This document shows, piece after piece, positions 51,368 to 61,600 of a stretch of 64,000 bases of DNA (position 1 is the first letter of the stretch; the number at the start of each line of letters is the position of its first letter). The DNA comes from Streptomyces sp. Tu 3180 (GTDB taxonomy: Bacteria; Actinomycetota; Actinomycetes; Streptomycetales; Streptomycetaceae), in assembly GCF_009852415.1 (NCBI RefSeq), contig NZ_WOXS01000002.1, positions 6,240,001 to 6,304,000 of the forward strand. Reading direction: 5' to 3'. The notes beneath the pieces are model-generated. The model was not told where the DNA came from. It did not search any database and saw only the letters and a list, made by a program, of their open reading frames with translations. Made by a program: the position numbers and the translations under genes.

Positions 51368-52356
51368 CCTCCCTGCCCTGGGGAGAGATGACCCGGCTCG
51401 TGGCACGGCGGGCCCTGTCCGCCGTGCCCGTGCTCCTCGTCGTCACCTTCGGCGTGTTCGCGATCGCCGCGGTCTCCCCCTTCGACCCCGTCAAGGCCTA
51501 CGCGGGCACCGCCGCGCTCGGCGCCGACCGGGAGACCCTGGACCGGCTGCGGGAGAACCTCGGCGTGGACCGGCCCTTCGCCGAACGCTGGTGGGAGTGG
51601 CTGACCTCCGCGGCCGGCGGCGACCTCGGCCAGTCCAGCGTCATGCGCCAGCCCGTGGCCGAGGTGATCGGGGAACGGCTGGTGTGGTCGGCGCTGCTGT
51701 GCGCCGTCGCGTTCGTCCTCGCCGTCCTGCTCGGCACCGTGCTCGGCGTCCTCGCGGCCCGCCGCCCCGGCTCACCGGCCGACCGCGCCGTCACCTCCCT
51801 CGCCTACGCGCTGGAGGCCGCGCCGGTCTTCTGGATCGCCCTGCTCGCCGTCTGGCTGTTCGCGCTGAAACTGGACGTCCTCCCGGCCGGCGGCCTCACC
51901 GACACCGGCAGCGAGCACGTCACCGCCGGACAGCTCCTGAGCCACCTCGCGCTGCCCGCCGGCGTCCTCGCCGTCTCCCAGCTGCCCTGGTTCACGCTCT
52001 ACGTCCGCCAGGGCGTCGGCGACGCGCTCGCCGAGGACCCGGTGCGCGGCGCCCGGGCCCGCGGCCTGAGCGAACGCACCGTGCTGCTCGGCCACGCCCT
52101 GCGCTCCGGACTGCTGCCGGTGCTCACCCTGATCGGCTCCCGCGTCCCCGAACTCATCACCGGGGCCCTGCTGGTGGAGAGCGTCTTCAGCTGGCCCGGC
52201 ATCGCGGCGGCCACCGTGGAGGCGGCCACCGCCGTGGACTTCCCGCTGCTGGCCGCGCTCACCACCCTCGCCACCGCCGCCGTCCTCGCCGGGAACCTGC
52301 TCGCCGACCTGCTGTACGGACTGACCGACCCGAGGGTGAAGCTGAGTGAGATGTGA
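51364..52356 (+). CDS. nikB: Nickel/peptide ABC importer permease (NikB-like)
   Basis: 330 residues from ATG 51364, overlapping the previous stop (ATGA). Six predicted helices. LRENLGVDRPFAERWWEWLTSAAGGDLGQS is the NikB/DppB N-terminal loop. The coupling loop is ARARGLSERTVLLGHALRSGLLPVLTLIGSRVPELITGALLVESVFSWPGI. Forms the channel with the next permease. Its TGA (52354-52356) overlaps a GTG start. Confidence 0.87.
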   Translation: MTSLPWGEMTRLVARRALSAVPVLLVVTFGVFAIAAVSPFDPVKAYAGTAALGADRETLDRLRENLGVDRPFAERWWEWLTSAAGGDLGQSSVMRQPVAEVIGERLVWSALLCAVAFVLAVLLGTVLGVLAARRPGSPADRAVTSLAYALEAAPVFWIALLAVWLFALKLDVLPAGGLTDTGSEHVTAGQLLSHLALPAGVLAVSQLPWFTLYVRQGVGDALAEDPVRGARARGLSERTVLLGHALRSGLLPVLTLIGSRVPELITGALLVESVFSWPGIAAATVEAATAVDFPLLAALTTLATAAVLAGNLLADLLYGLTDPRVKLSEM

Positions 52357-53264
52357 TCCCCATGGCTGACACCACCGCCGAGAAGGCGAACGCCCCCGAG
52401 TCCGCGGCCGGGTGGCGCCCGCACGGCACCGCCCGCCGTTCCACCCACACCCTGAGGCTGCGCACCTCCGCCGCCCTGGTCGCCGTGACCGTCCTCGCGG
52501 TGCTGCTCGTGCCGCTGCTGGTCCGGTTCGACCAGCAGGCCGTCGACCTGGCCGCCGAGCTCCAGCCGCCCGGCTGGGCCCACCCCTTCGGCACCGACGA
52601 CGTCGGCCGCGACCTGCTGCTGCGCTGCGTCCACGGGCTGCGCGTCTCCCTGCTCGTCGGCGTGGTGGCCGCGCTCACCGCCACCGTGATCGGCACCGCC
52701 GTGGGAGCCGCCGCCGGAGCCCTCGGCGGCCGGGTGGACCGCGCCGTCATGCGGCTGGTCGACACCGTCTCGTCCGTCCCGCACCTGCTGCTCGGCATCT
52801 TCATCGTCGCCATGTTCCGCCCGGGCGTCTGGCCGGTGGTGGTCTCCGTCGCCCTCACGCACTGGCTGTCCACGGCCCGCATCGTGCGCGCCGAGGTCCT
52901 CTCGCTGCGCTCCCGCCCGTACATCGACGCGGCCGTCTCCGGCGGCGCCTCCCGGTGGCGGGTGGCGGTCCGGCACCTGCTGCCCGGCGTGCTGCCGCAG
53001 GCCGGGCTCGCCGCCGTCCTGATGATCCCGCACGCCATGTGGCACGAGTCGGCGCTGTCCTTCCTCGGCCTCGGCCTGCCCGCCCACACGGCCAGCCTCG
53101 GCACCCTCATCCAGGGCGCCCGCGGCTCCCTGCTCGCCGGACAGTGGTGGCCCACCCTCTTCCCCGGCCTGTTCCTGATCATCCCCACCCTCGCCATCGC
53201 CGGGCTCGCCGGAGTCTGGCGCGAGCGGATCAACCCGCGCCGCCGATCGGAGCTGATGCTGTGA
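52353..53264 (+). CDS. nikC: Nickel/peptide ABC importer permease (NikC-like)
   Basis: 303 residues from GTG 52353; ATG 52362 is the alternative and would shorten the protein by 3 residues. Helix 1 about 34-55, then WAHPFGTDDVGRDLLLRCVHGLRVSLLVGVVAA, the NikC/DppC signature, and the coupling loop AAVSGGASRWRVAVRHLLPGVLPQAGLAAVLMIPHAMWHESALSFLGLGLP. Partner of the preceding permease. Its stop overlaps the next GTG start. Confidence 0.87.
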   Translation: MIPMADTTAEKANAPESAAGWRPHGTARRSTHTLRLRTSAALVAVTVLAVLLVPLLVRFDQQAVDLAAELQPPGWAHPFGTDDVGRDLLLRCVHGLRVSLLVGVVAALTATVIGTAVGAAAGALGGRVDRAVMRLVDTVSSVPHLLLGIFIVAMFRPGVWPVVVSVALTHWLSTARIVRAEVLSLRSRPYIDAAVSGGASRWRVAVRHLLPGVLPQAGLAAVLMIPHAMWHESALSFLGLGLPAHTASLGTLIQGARGSLLAGQWWPTLFPGLFLIIPTLAIAGLAGVWRERINPRRRSELML

Positions 53265-54274
53265 CCGAGCGAACCGAGCGGACCGAGCGAACCGGGAGGC
53301 CTCCCGTGCTGTCGGTCCGCGGGCTGTCGGTGCGCTTCCTGCTGCCGGGCGGCCGCCGGATCGCCGCCGTCACCGACGCGCACTTCGACGTGGCGCCCGG
53401 CGAGTGCCTCGCCCTGATCGGCGAGAGCGGCTGCGGCAAGTCCGTCCTCGCCTCCGCCCTCCTCGGCCTGCTCCCCGCCAACGCGCAGACCGCGGGGAGC
53501 GCGCTCCTCGGCGACCTCGACCTGCTCACCGCCGACGAACGCACCCTCGCCCGCACCGTGCGGGGCCGCCGGATCGGCCTCGTCCCGCAGAGCCCGGCCG
53601 CCCACCTCACCCCCGTCCGCACCATCCGCTCCCAGCTGGAGGAGACGGTCGCCCAGCTCACCGGCGTCCGGGGCCGCGCGGCCCTGCGCACCGCCGCCGA
53701 GCGGGCCGCCGAACGCGCCGCGTTCCCGCCGGACCACCTCGACCGCCACCCCCACGAACTCTCCGGCGGCCTCGCCCAGCGCGCCGCCACCGCCCTCGCC
53801 CTGGTCGGCGGGGCGCCCCTGCTGCTCGCCGACGAACCCACCACCGGCCTGGACCGCGACCTGGTGGACCGCACCGTCGACGAACTGCGCCGCCACGTCG
53901 ACGCCGACGGCGACCGGGCGCTGCTGATGATCACCCACGACCTGGCCGCCGCCGAGCGCATCGCCGACCGGATCGCCGTCATGTACGCGGGACGCATCGT
54001 CGAACTCGCCGACGCGAGCGCGTTCTTCGGCACCCCGGGCCCCCGGCACCCCTACAGCCGGGGCCTGCTGGACGCACTCCCCGACAGGGCCTTCACCCCC
54101 ATCCCCGGGATGCCCCCCGAACTCGGCGCCCTCCCCGACGGGTGCGCCTTCGCCGCCCGCTGCGACCGGGCCACCGGCGCCTGCGCGACCCTCCCGCCCC
54201 TGACCGGAGCGGTCGCCTGCCACCACCCGGTCACGGCCGCCCAGGCCCCCGCGACGGAGGACGTCCGTGCTTGA
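53261..54274 (+). CDS. nikD: Nickel/peptide ABC importer ATPase (NikD-like)
   Basis: 337 residues from GTG 53261. The first residues are a TERTERTERT repeat encoded by short DNA repeats. ABC ATPase motifs: Walker A GESGCGKSV (about 56-64), HELSGGLAQR signature, LLLADEPTTGLDRD Walker B, and a C-terminal oligopeptide/nickel-type extension with cysteines (CAFAARCDRATGACATLPPLTGAVACHHP) that in related ATPases binds an Fe-S cluster or metal. Pairs with the next ATPase. Confidence 0.87.
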   Translation: MTERTERTERTGRPPVLSVRGLSVRFLLPGGRRIAAVTDAHFDVAPGECLALIGESGCGKSVLASALLGLLPANAQTAGSALLGDLDLLTADERTLARTVRGRRIGLVPQSPAAHLTPVRTIRSQLEETVAQLTGVRGRAALRTAAERAAERAAFPPDHLDRHPHELSGGLAQRAATALALVGGAPLLLADEPTTGLDRDLVDRTVDELRRHVDADGDRALLMITHDLAAAERIADRIAVMYAGRIVELADASAFFGTPGPRHPYSRGLLDALPDRAFTPIPGMPPELGALPDGCAFAARCDRATGACATLPPLTGAVACHHPVTAAQAPATEDVRA

Positions 54275-54926
54275 ACTGCGCGCCATCACCGCCGGATACG
54301 ACCGCCGCGCCCCCGTCGTACGGAACGCGACCCTCGCCGTTTCCCCCGGCGAGGCCGTCGGCCTGCTCGGCCCCAGCGGCTGCGGCAAGTCCACCCTCGC
54401 GAGGGTCGCCGCCCTCCTCCACCGCCCCGACGCCGGCACCCTCCTCCTCGACGGCACGCCCGTACGCCACTGGCGCCACCGCGCCCCACGCGCACGGCGC
54501 ACCGCCTTCGGTGTCGTCTTCCAGCAGCCCCGCCTCTCCGCGGACCCCCGGCTGCGCCTCACCGACCTGATCGCCGAACCCCTGCGCGCCACCGGCCGGC
54601 GCGAGGAGGTCCCCGCCCGGGTCCCCGAACTCGCCGGCACCGTCGGCCTGACCCCCGACCTGCTGACCCGCCGCCCCCACGAGGTCAGCGACGGCCAGCT
54701 CCAACGCGCCTGCCTGGCCCGCGCGTTGGTGCTCCGCCCCCGCTGGCTCGTCTGCGACGAGATGACCGCGATGCTCGACGCCTCGACCACGGCCGCACTG
54801 GTCGCGGTCGTCGAGGACTACCGCGCGGCGACGGGCGCGGGCCTGCTGGCCGTCGGCCACGACCAGACCCTGCTGGACCGCTGGTGCGACCGGACGGTCC
54901 ACTGGGACACGGTCACCGGAGGGTGA
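54267..54926 (+). CDS. nikE: Nickel/peptide ABC importer ATPase (NikE-like)
   Basis: 219 residues from GTG 54267, overlapping the previous gene by 8 bp. Walker A GPSGCGKST (about 35-43), signature SDGQLQRACLARAL (first residue of LSGGQ changed: V-S-D-G-Q), Walker B WLVCDEMTAMLD with Met in place of the usual Pro, and H-loop GHDQTLLDRWCD. Shorter than the partner ATPase and lacking the C-terminal extension. Last gene of the operon. Confidence 0.85.
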   Translation: MLELRAITAGYDRRAPVVRNATLAVSPGEAVGLLGPSGCGKSTLARVAALLHRPDAGTLLLDGTPVRHWRHRAPRARRTAFGVVFQQPRLSADPRLRLTDLIAEPLRATGRREEVPARVPELAGTVGLTPDLLTRRPHEVSDGQLQRACLARALVLRPRWLVCDEMTAMLDASTTAALVAVVEDYRAATGAGLLAVGHDQTLLDRWCDRTVHWDTVTGG

Positions 54927-55187
54927 TGCCGCGCCCCTGGACGAGGGCGGAGCGGTCCCCGGCCTTCACCGTCACCGTCACCGCACCGGGACCGGCCGGA
55001 CCGTCCCGGTGCGGCAGGAGCGGAGCCGACTCCTGCCGCCGCGGTGGGCGGACGACCCGCCCGGCCCGTCCGCGGACCCGCCGGCGAGTACGGCCGGTCG
55101 CACTCGCCGGTCACGGCGGCGCGCACCGCCGGCGGAGGTGCCGGCGGTGGTGCCGGCGGGGGTACCGGCACGCTCGTGCGCCGGGTG
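54927..55187. other. Intergenic region with GC-rich repeats
   Basis: About 260 bp without a supportable gene. A possible terminator hairpin lies at about 55010-55045 (GGCAGGAG/CTCCTGCC). Three near-copies of GTGCCGGCGG(T/G)G lie at about 55138-55175. Open frames through it encode only low-complexity peptides. Confidence 0.5.
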
Positions 55188-56255
55188 TCACGCCTGCGGC
55201 TCCTCCAGGAACTCCTCGTCCCCGAACGCCTCTTCCGGAGCGCCGCCGAGGAAGCCCTCCATGAGCTCGTCCATCCGCACCTCGGTGGCCCCCGAGGGAG
55301 CCGCGGTCTTCTCACCGCCGCGCACGCGCAGCACCAGCGCGAACTTCTTGACCTTCGCGTTCTCCGCCAGCTTGGCCAGGTCCACCGACACTTCGGTCAG
55401 CTCGCCGTTCTTCAGCGTGAAGTCGGCCGTGACCTTCTCGTCCGGCGCGTCCTTGAAGTCCTTGGCCGTCGGCAGCTCGGCCCCCGTCGGCAGCTCCTGC
55501 GCCAGCGGGCGCAGCTCGTCGAACAGCTCGGTCATCAGCGTGCGGAAGGGGGCCGTGGCCTTGATGTGCTCGGTGCCGTCCGACCCGCCGGAGGTCTTGA
55601 AGTCGACCTCCTGGGCGATGACCTGCCGCAGCGCCTTCGTGAGCTTCTTCTGCGTCCTGGCGTCGAGCGTGGGCTCCGCCGACGGCTCCTCGCCGCCGGG
55701 GGCCGGGCCACCCGCCATTCCCCCTCCGGCCTCCTCCAGGTCCTCGGTCGCGACCTTGATCCACTCGCCGTCGAGGAGCTTCTTGAACGCCCCCGCGCTG
55801 TCCGGCAGTTCGTCGGCGGGAGGCAGGGGGGCGCCCGTCATCCGCGCGAACGCCTCCGCGTCGACGCGGACGTAGGTGTAGTCGCCGACCAGCCGGTACT
55901 CGAACAGGTCGCCGTCCGGGCCGCTGAACTTCAGCGCCATGGCGCTGAAGTCCTTCTCACCGGACTTCTCGAGCGGCTTCCTGGACTGCACGGAGACGGA
56001 TATCCGCGCGTCGCTGAGCATTTCGGCGATCTCGTCGGACATCTTCTCGTCGGGCGCCGCCTCGGCGTCCATCGCCTTCAGCGTCGCCGCGTCGGTGTCC
56101 AGGTCCAGCTCGAAGGAGAGCGAGTGCTCCTTCCCGAGCTCCTCGAAGGCCCGGTCGAGCTTCTGGCCGGCCGACAGGTTCTCCACCGTGCCGCAGGCGG
56201 CGGAGCCGGCCAGGACGGCGGTGGCGACGGCGGTGGCGGTCAGGGTCTTGCGCAT
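55188..56255 (-). CDS. Lipoprotein of unknown function (LppX/LprG-like architecture)
   Basis: 355 residues. Lipoprotein signal peptide with cysteine at residue 21 (AGSAACG). The mature part, beginning TVENLSAGQKLDRAFEELGKEHSLSFELDLDTD, alternates beta strands and acidic helices and contains a Gly/Pro/Glu-rich insert (about 200-220). The layout, an outer-leaflet lipoprotein with repeats of amphipathic strands, resembles lipid-binding or chaperone lipoproteins of actinobacteria, but I recognise no motif that fixes a function. The acidic C-terminus ends EEPQA. Confidence 0.7.
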   Translation of the reverse strand: MRKTLTATAVATAVLAGSAACGTVENLSAGQKLDRAFEELGKEHSLSFELDLDTDAATLKAMDAEAAPDEKMSDEIAEMLSDARISVSVQSRKPLEKSGEKDFSAMALKFSGPDGDLFEYRLVGDYTYVRVDAEAFARMTGAPLPPADELPDSAGAFKKLLDGEWIKVATEDLEEAGGGMAGGPAPGGEEPSAEPTLDARTQKKLTKALRQVIAQEVDFKTSGGSDGTEHIKATAPFRTLMTELFDELRPLAQELPTGAELPTAKDFKDAPDEKVTADFTLKNGELTEVSVDLAKLAENAKVKKFALVLRVRGGEKTAAPSGATEVRMDELMEGFLGGAPEEAFGDEEFLEEPQA

Positions 56256-56328
56256 GGCGGAAATGACGGTCTCCTCGTGACATACGACCAGGACGGTCGC
56301 TGAAGAGACCGATCAACACCCCGAACGG

Positions 56329-56577
56329 TTGTACGCCACCTGTGAACCGGTCGCCGGCGGGGCCCGGGAGGTCCGGCCGGGACGAGGCCGCGTGCTCCGG
56401 GCGTGCACGGAGGTCGACCTCCCCCTGGACCTGCGGGTCACCGACGAGCTGCGGCGCTACCGGGAGTGCAGCCGGGTCACGCCGGCCACCATGGCGCAGG
56501 TCTACCCGCAGGACCGGGGGCAGAACTACGCGGTGGCGATGGCGCACCGGGTCACGGAGCTGATCGGCGCGCGATGA
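56329..56577 (+). CDS. Short gene or gene remnant, 82 residues
   Basis: TTG start at 56329; no clear ribosome site. Third codon positions are nearly all G/C. The sequence from VDLPLDLRVTDELRRYRECSRVTPATMAQVYPQDRGQNYAVAMAHRVTELIGAR looks like the C-terminal end of a folded protein rather than random translation. Nothing recognisable lies upstream in the same frame. It sits between a lipoprotein (divergent) and a membrane protein (convergent). Could be a remnant of a deleted gene; not assigned. Confidence 0.4.
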   Translation: MYATCEPVAGGAREVRPGRGRVLRACTEVDLPLDLRVTDELRRYRECSRVTPATMAQVYPQDRGQNYAVAMAHRVTELIGAR

Positions 56578-56649
56578 GTCCCGGCGCGACGACGGCCACC
56601 GTCCCGTCCCGGGCGGTGGCCGTCGTCCTGCCGGCCCACCGGTCCGCGG

Positions 56650-58413
56650 TCACCGCAGCCGGCACACCACGAGCCGCGTCACGGGCGCCGGTGGGCAGTC
56701 GTAGCGCGCCTCGATCCGCCGCGCCAGCGCCCGGTCGATCTTCGTCGGCGGGAACCAGCCGCGGTTCAGCACCGCGTACCGCGGCGGGTCCTCCTCCAGG
56801 CAGCGGGCGTTCTCGGCGTACGAGTCGAGGGCGGCGACGTCCGGCAGGTAGCGGGTGCGCTGCAGGAACGTCGGGACCGGGTAGGGGCAGGGCGAGGCGT
56901 GCCCGATGAAGTACGCCTCGTCACCGAAGGCCAGGTACTGCACGAGCGCCCCGTCCGGCAGCCGCCGCCGCAGGTCCGCCGCCGCGTCGGCCTTCGCCTG
57001 CGAGGCCCGCAGGTACGCGGCGTTGGTGTCGCCCACCTTGCCGTGGTCCATGAGGTGCGGGGAGGCCGGCCAGACCGTGACGGCGGCGAGGGCGATGCCG
57101 GCCAGCCCCGCCGCGGCGGGAGGCAGCCGGAGAGCGGAGGCGGCGTCGCGGGTCGTGCGCAGGTCGGCCAGCGCGGCGCCCAGCGCCACGAGTCCCGCCG
57201 ACCACACGACCGCTGGGCGTTGCAGCGACCCGGGGGCGCTGGAATAGAGCGGCGCAAGGACGGCGGCGGTCGTGCTCGCCACCAGGAACCACACCGGCGC
57301 CCGCCCCCGCACCCCGTACCACCGGGCCACCGCCAGCCCCCACACCGCGGCGGCGCCCACCGGCAGCGCGGCGGCGTGGTACGCGAACCAGTTGCCCTGC
57401 ACCACCACCGCGCCCAGGCCCACGGCGGCCGTCGCCGCGGCGAGCAGCGCCCACCGCGCACGCCGCCGCCGGTCGTCCTGGCAGGCGAGCAGCAGGAGCA
57501 GCGCGGCGGGCAGCAGGAGCAGCACGGGACTGAGGACGGCCCGGTCCGCGAGGAAGTCGGCCGACCGGGAGAAGAGCTCGCCCGGCCGCAGGCCCCGACG
57601 GGACAGCGAGCCCTGGTTGATCCGCGGCATGTCCCGGATCCACTGCCACTCCCGCGAGCCCGACCAGAGGCTGAAGCCGAGCAGCAGCGCGCCGGACACG
57701 GCCGTCGCGGCGGCGAGGAGCAGCGCGCGCACCCGGTCGGCGGCGAGGACGACCAGCAGCGCGATGAGCGCGGTGGCGGCGGTGGAGTACTTCATCATCA
57801 CCGCGAGTCCCAGCGGCACGGCCGCGAGCGCCGCGGCGGGCAGGGGCCGTGCGACGGCGAGCACGGCGGCCACCGCGAGCACCGACAGCAGCGCGGCCGT
57901 CCACTCCGGCTGCAGGAAGTCGGTGCGCGGCGCCAGCGCGAGGGCCAGGGCCACCGCGGCGCCGGCCAGGTCCGCCTCCCGGTGCGGCAGCCGCCGGCGC
58001 AGCGCCGCGCGCAGGGCGAGTCCGGCGGCGAGACACAGCAGCACGCCCGCGGCCCGCAGGGCCGCCTCGCGGACCGCGGTCGGCCCGGCGGTCAGCTGGT
58101 CGAGGCCGTGGATGAACCACCGGTAGAAGTAGGGCCGGTGGGTGAAGGTCTCCGACGGTGAGATGCCGACCGCCTCGCCGCTCCGCAGGCACGCCAGCAC
58201 GTACCGGATGTCCCCGTGCAGCCGGGCCGTCGCCACGGAGTGGACCAGCAGCGCCCCCACCGCGAGCCCGGCGGCCAGACGCGTCACGCGCGCTCGCCGT
58301 CCGTCCGGCGGTTGCCTCCGAGGCTGCGGTGTCAGCAAGTTGTTCACGACGCCGGACATTAACAGCATTCCCGCAAACGCTTGCCGGTGAATTCGGTTTA
58401 CAGGGGTGTTCAC
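56650..58413 (-). CDS. Polytopic membrane protein, probable GT-C-type glycosyltransferase
   Basis: 587 residues from GTG 58411-58413; other starts at ATG codons 16 and 19 or GTG codon 22 are possible. About 11-12 membrane helices and a soluble C-terminal domain of about 130 residues (KADAAADLRRRLPDGALVQYLAFGDEAYFIGHASPCPYPVPTFLQRTRY). The first loop (TFTHRPYFYRWFIHGLDQLTAG) lies where GT-C enzymes carry their acidic catalytic residue, and a D(I)RYVLACLRSGE motif precedes it. Such proteins transfer sugars from polyprenyl phosphate. Codon 18 is TTA (58360-58362) if an early start is used. No partner gene is evident. Confidence 0.65.
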   Translation of the reverse strand: MNTPVNRIHRQAFAGMLLMSGVVNNLLTPQPRRQPPDGRRARVTRLAAGLAVGALLVHSVATARLHGDIRYVLACLRSGEAVGISPSETFTHRPYFYRWFIHGLDQLTAGPTAVREAALRAAGVLLCLAAGLALRAALRRRLPHREADLAGAAVALALALAPRTDFLQPEWTAALLSVLAVAAVLAVARPLPAAALAAVPLGLAVMMKYSTAATALIALLVVLAADRVRALLLAAATAVSGALLLGFSLWSGSREWQWIRDMPRINQGSLSRRGLRPGELFSRSADFLADRAVLSPVLLLLPAALLLLLACQDDRRRRARWALLAAATAAVGLGAVVVQGNWFAYHAAALPVGAAAVWGLAVARWYGVRGRAPVWFLVASTTAAVLAPLYSSAPGSLQRPAVVWSAGLVALGAALADLRTTRDAASALRLPPAAAGLAGIALAAVTVWPASPHLMDHGKVGDTNAAYLRASQAKADAAADLRRRLPDGALVQYLAFGDEAYFIGHASPCPYPVPTFLQRTRYLPDVAALDSYAENARCLEEDPPRYAVLNRGWFPPTKIDRALARRIEARYDCPPAPVTRLVVCRLR

Positions 58414-58436
58414 CCCCGAGTCACCTTTGGTTTAAA

Positions 58437-58448
58437 GCGAATTCGCTG
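58437..58448. promoter_or_regulatory. 12-bp palindrome AGCGAATTCGCT in the divergent promoter region
   Basis: Perfect palindrome 24 bp from the GT-C gene start and about 170 bp from the LamG gene. It lies in a relatively AT-rich 200-bp region with no gene. Possible operator; unassigned. Confidence 0.3.
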
Positions 58449-58620
58449 AGGAATTCCTGTGTGTACTCCCTTGTGATCAAGGTCGCTCCACGGTTTGCGG
58501 TATGCGCGGCGGTAACGCGCGAATGCCCCCAGTTATTCCTGTGGACGCGATCACACGCCGTTCTTACGGTTCCCACACGATCAGTTGACGCGTTTTCAGG
58601 GGAGCAGGGGAGGCTGGGGG

Positions 58621-61600
58621 ATGTTTTGGCATGCCCGCGCATGCAGAGGACCCGGTAGACGGGCGGCGCTGACGGTGGCGATCGCACTCGTGGCCGGGAC
58701 GGTGTCGGTCGCCGGAGTCGCGCCCGCCGTGGCCGCGCCGGCCACCGCCGGGTCCGGCGAGGCGACCGGCGAGGCCGTCGGTGACGGTTCGGGGGAGGCG
58801 TCCGCCGAGGACAGGGCGCTCACGCAGGCCGCGCGCACCGGCAAGAAGGTCGAAGTCGTCCCGGCGCGCGGTGAGAGCAGCGATCTGTTCGCCACGCCCG
58901 ACGGAAAGCTGGAAGCGCGCGAGTACCTGCGTCCGGTCCGGACCCGGATCGACGGCAAGTGGGTGGACATCGACACCACTCTCGCCACGACCGGCGATGG
59001 TTCGGTCGTACCGAAGGCGGTCTCCACGGGTCTCGTCTTCTCCGGCGGCGGGGACGGCCCGCTGGTCCGGCTCGAACGCACCGGGCGCAGTCTGGAGTTC
59101 GGCTGGCCCGGTGACGTGCCGAAGCCGACACTGGACGGGGACACGGCGACGTACCCCGACATCCTGCCGGGCGTGGACCTGCGGCTCGGCGCCCAGGAGG
59201 ACGGCTTCACGCAGCTGCTGGTCGTCAAGTCGGCCGAGGCCGCGAAGAGCAGGGAGCTGACCGAGCTGCGGATGCGGCTGGCCGGTGACGGCGTGACCGT
59301 GCGGGAGACCGCCGGGGGCGGCCTGGCCGCGGTCGACAAGGGCGCCGGGAACCCGGTGTTCGAGGCCGGGACGCCGATGATGTGGGACTCCAGCAAGGGC
59401 GCCGACAGCGGCACGGGCGCGGGCACGGCGGCCCGGTCCGGGCAGCTGAGCGCCGCCGCCGGGGAACAGCCCGCAGCCACGGACCGGCCCACGGCCGGCG
59501 ACCGGCCCGCCGCAGGCGAGCCCGGCGAACCGGGCGCCGCCGAGTCGGGCCGCCTGGCCCACGTGGGCGTCGAGGTGACCACCGGTGGCCGGGAACTGGT
59601 CCTGACCCCCGACCAGGACGTGCTGACGGGGCCGGACACGGTCTACCCGGTGTTCATCGACCCGCAGTGGTACTCGCCGAGGGCCTCCGCGTGGACGATG
59701 GCCTCCAAGTACTGGGCGTCCTCGCCGCAGTGGAAGTTCAACGGCGAGTCCGACGCGGGCCTCGGCTACTGCGGCTGGGCGTACTGCAAGCCGTACGACA
59801 CCAAGCGGCTCTTCTACCAGATCCCCACCTCCCGGTTCGCCGGCAAGTCGGTGCTGTCGGCGGAGTTCGTGGTGCGCGAGACGCACGCGGCGTCCTGCCA
59901 GGCGCGCGAGGTGCAGCTGTGGCGGACGAAGGGGATCAGCTCCTCGACGACCTGGAATTCCCAGAACGCGTCCGGCTTCTGGATCGACCACATCGAGAAC
60001 CGCAGCTTCGCCCACGGCTACGACGGCTGTGCGGCGGCGGACGCGGAGTTCAACGTCAAGGGCGTAGTCGCCCAGGCCGCCGCCGGGAAGTGGCCGTCGG
60101 TCACCTTCGGCATGCAGGCCACCAGCGAGAGCGATCCGTACACCTGGAAGCGGTTCTCGGACGACGCGTATCTGCGGGTGCAGTACAACCGTCCGCCCGC
60201 CCAGATCAGGATGTCACAGCTCACCCAGGACCCGGGCGGCGCCTGTGCCCGGCCGGGGTCGGCCAAGCGGGTGCGCAGCCTGCCGAAGATGCGGGCCAAC
60301 GACGTGACGGACCCGGACGGCGACCGCGTGCGGGTGCAGTTCGAGGCGTCGTGGGACACCGGGGACGGCAAGGGCTTCACGACCCGCTGGACCTCCGCCG
60401 CCTCCACCTACAAGGCCTCGGGATCGGACTTCTCCCTCTCGCTGCCCAGCACCATCCCGAAGAACAAGACCATCGGCTGGTCCGCCCGCTCGAACGACGG
60501 CGCCCAGTGGTCGCCCTGGTCCTGGGTCGGCGACGCCACCGCTTGCAACACGGTCTACGACACCTCCGTGCCGGCGGGCCCGTCCATCACCTCGGCCCAG
60601 TACCCGGCCTCCGACCCGGAGGATCCGCAGGACCCCTGGCTGGACGGCGTGGGCCGCTACGGCTCCTTCACCATCGACTCGACCTCCACGGACGTGTCCA
60701 AGTACTGGTTCGGCGTCAACGGCGACCCGACCAGCCGGCACACGCTGACCACCTCCGGCGGCGGCGCGAAGACGATGAAGTTCATGCCGACCAAGCCCGG
60801 CGTCAACTTCATCACCGCCCAGGCCTTCGACACGGCCGGCAACGCCAGTGAGATCCGCACCTACCAGTTCCGCGTGCGCGCCGGGCAGCCCGACCGGCTG
60901 ACCTGGGACTTCGACGAGGGCGCGGGCGCGGCCGGCGCCATGGGGCAGGGCGGCGAATGGCCCGCCGAGCTCAACGGCGGCGCCCGGCCCGGAGCGGACG
61001 GCGTCTCCGGCGCCGGCCTGCACCTGGACGGCGTGGATGACCACGCGGCCACCACGTCCCCGGTGCTGAACACCGGCAAAAGCTTCTCGGTGTCGCTGTG
61101 GGCGAGACTGCCCGTCGACAAGCCCGACACGGCGGCCGTGGCCGTATCGCAGGCCGGTCACAACACCAGCGGGTTCGAGATCTACCACTCCTCCGCGCTG
61201 GGCGGCTGGGTGTTCCTGCGGCACACCGCCGACGCGGCGGGCACCACGACCGTGCGCGCGGTGCAGCCCGCCTGCCCGAGCGGGGACACGACGTGCGCGA
61301 GCGGCCGGCTCGGTGTCTGGACGCACCTGGTCGGCGTGTTCGACAACCCCAACCAGCAGATGCGGCTCTACGTCGACGGCAGGCAGGTCGGCTCGGCGGC
61401 CTTCAGCGGCCCGTGGGACGCCCGCGGAAAAACGATTCTGGGCGCGGCTTCCCACTACGGCACGGTGGGCAACTTCTTCTCCGGCGACCTGGACGAGGTG
61501 CAGCTGTTCGACTACCAGCTGACGACCGCCCAGGTGGGCGAACTGGCGGGCCGGCAGCCGGTCGGCACCGGCCGCCCCGCCAAGCTGGTGTGGCCGCTGG

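Noticed and set aside
55125..55180. Short GCC/GGC-rich repeats that might be a CRISPR or a Gly-rich gene
   Set aside because: Units are about 15 bp with no spacers; no cas genes; translation is only Gly/Ala.
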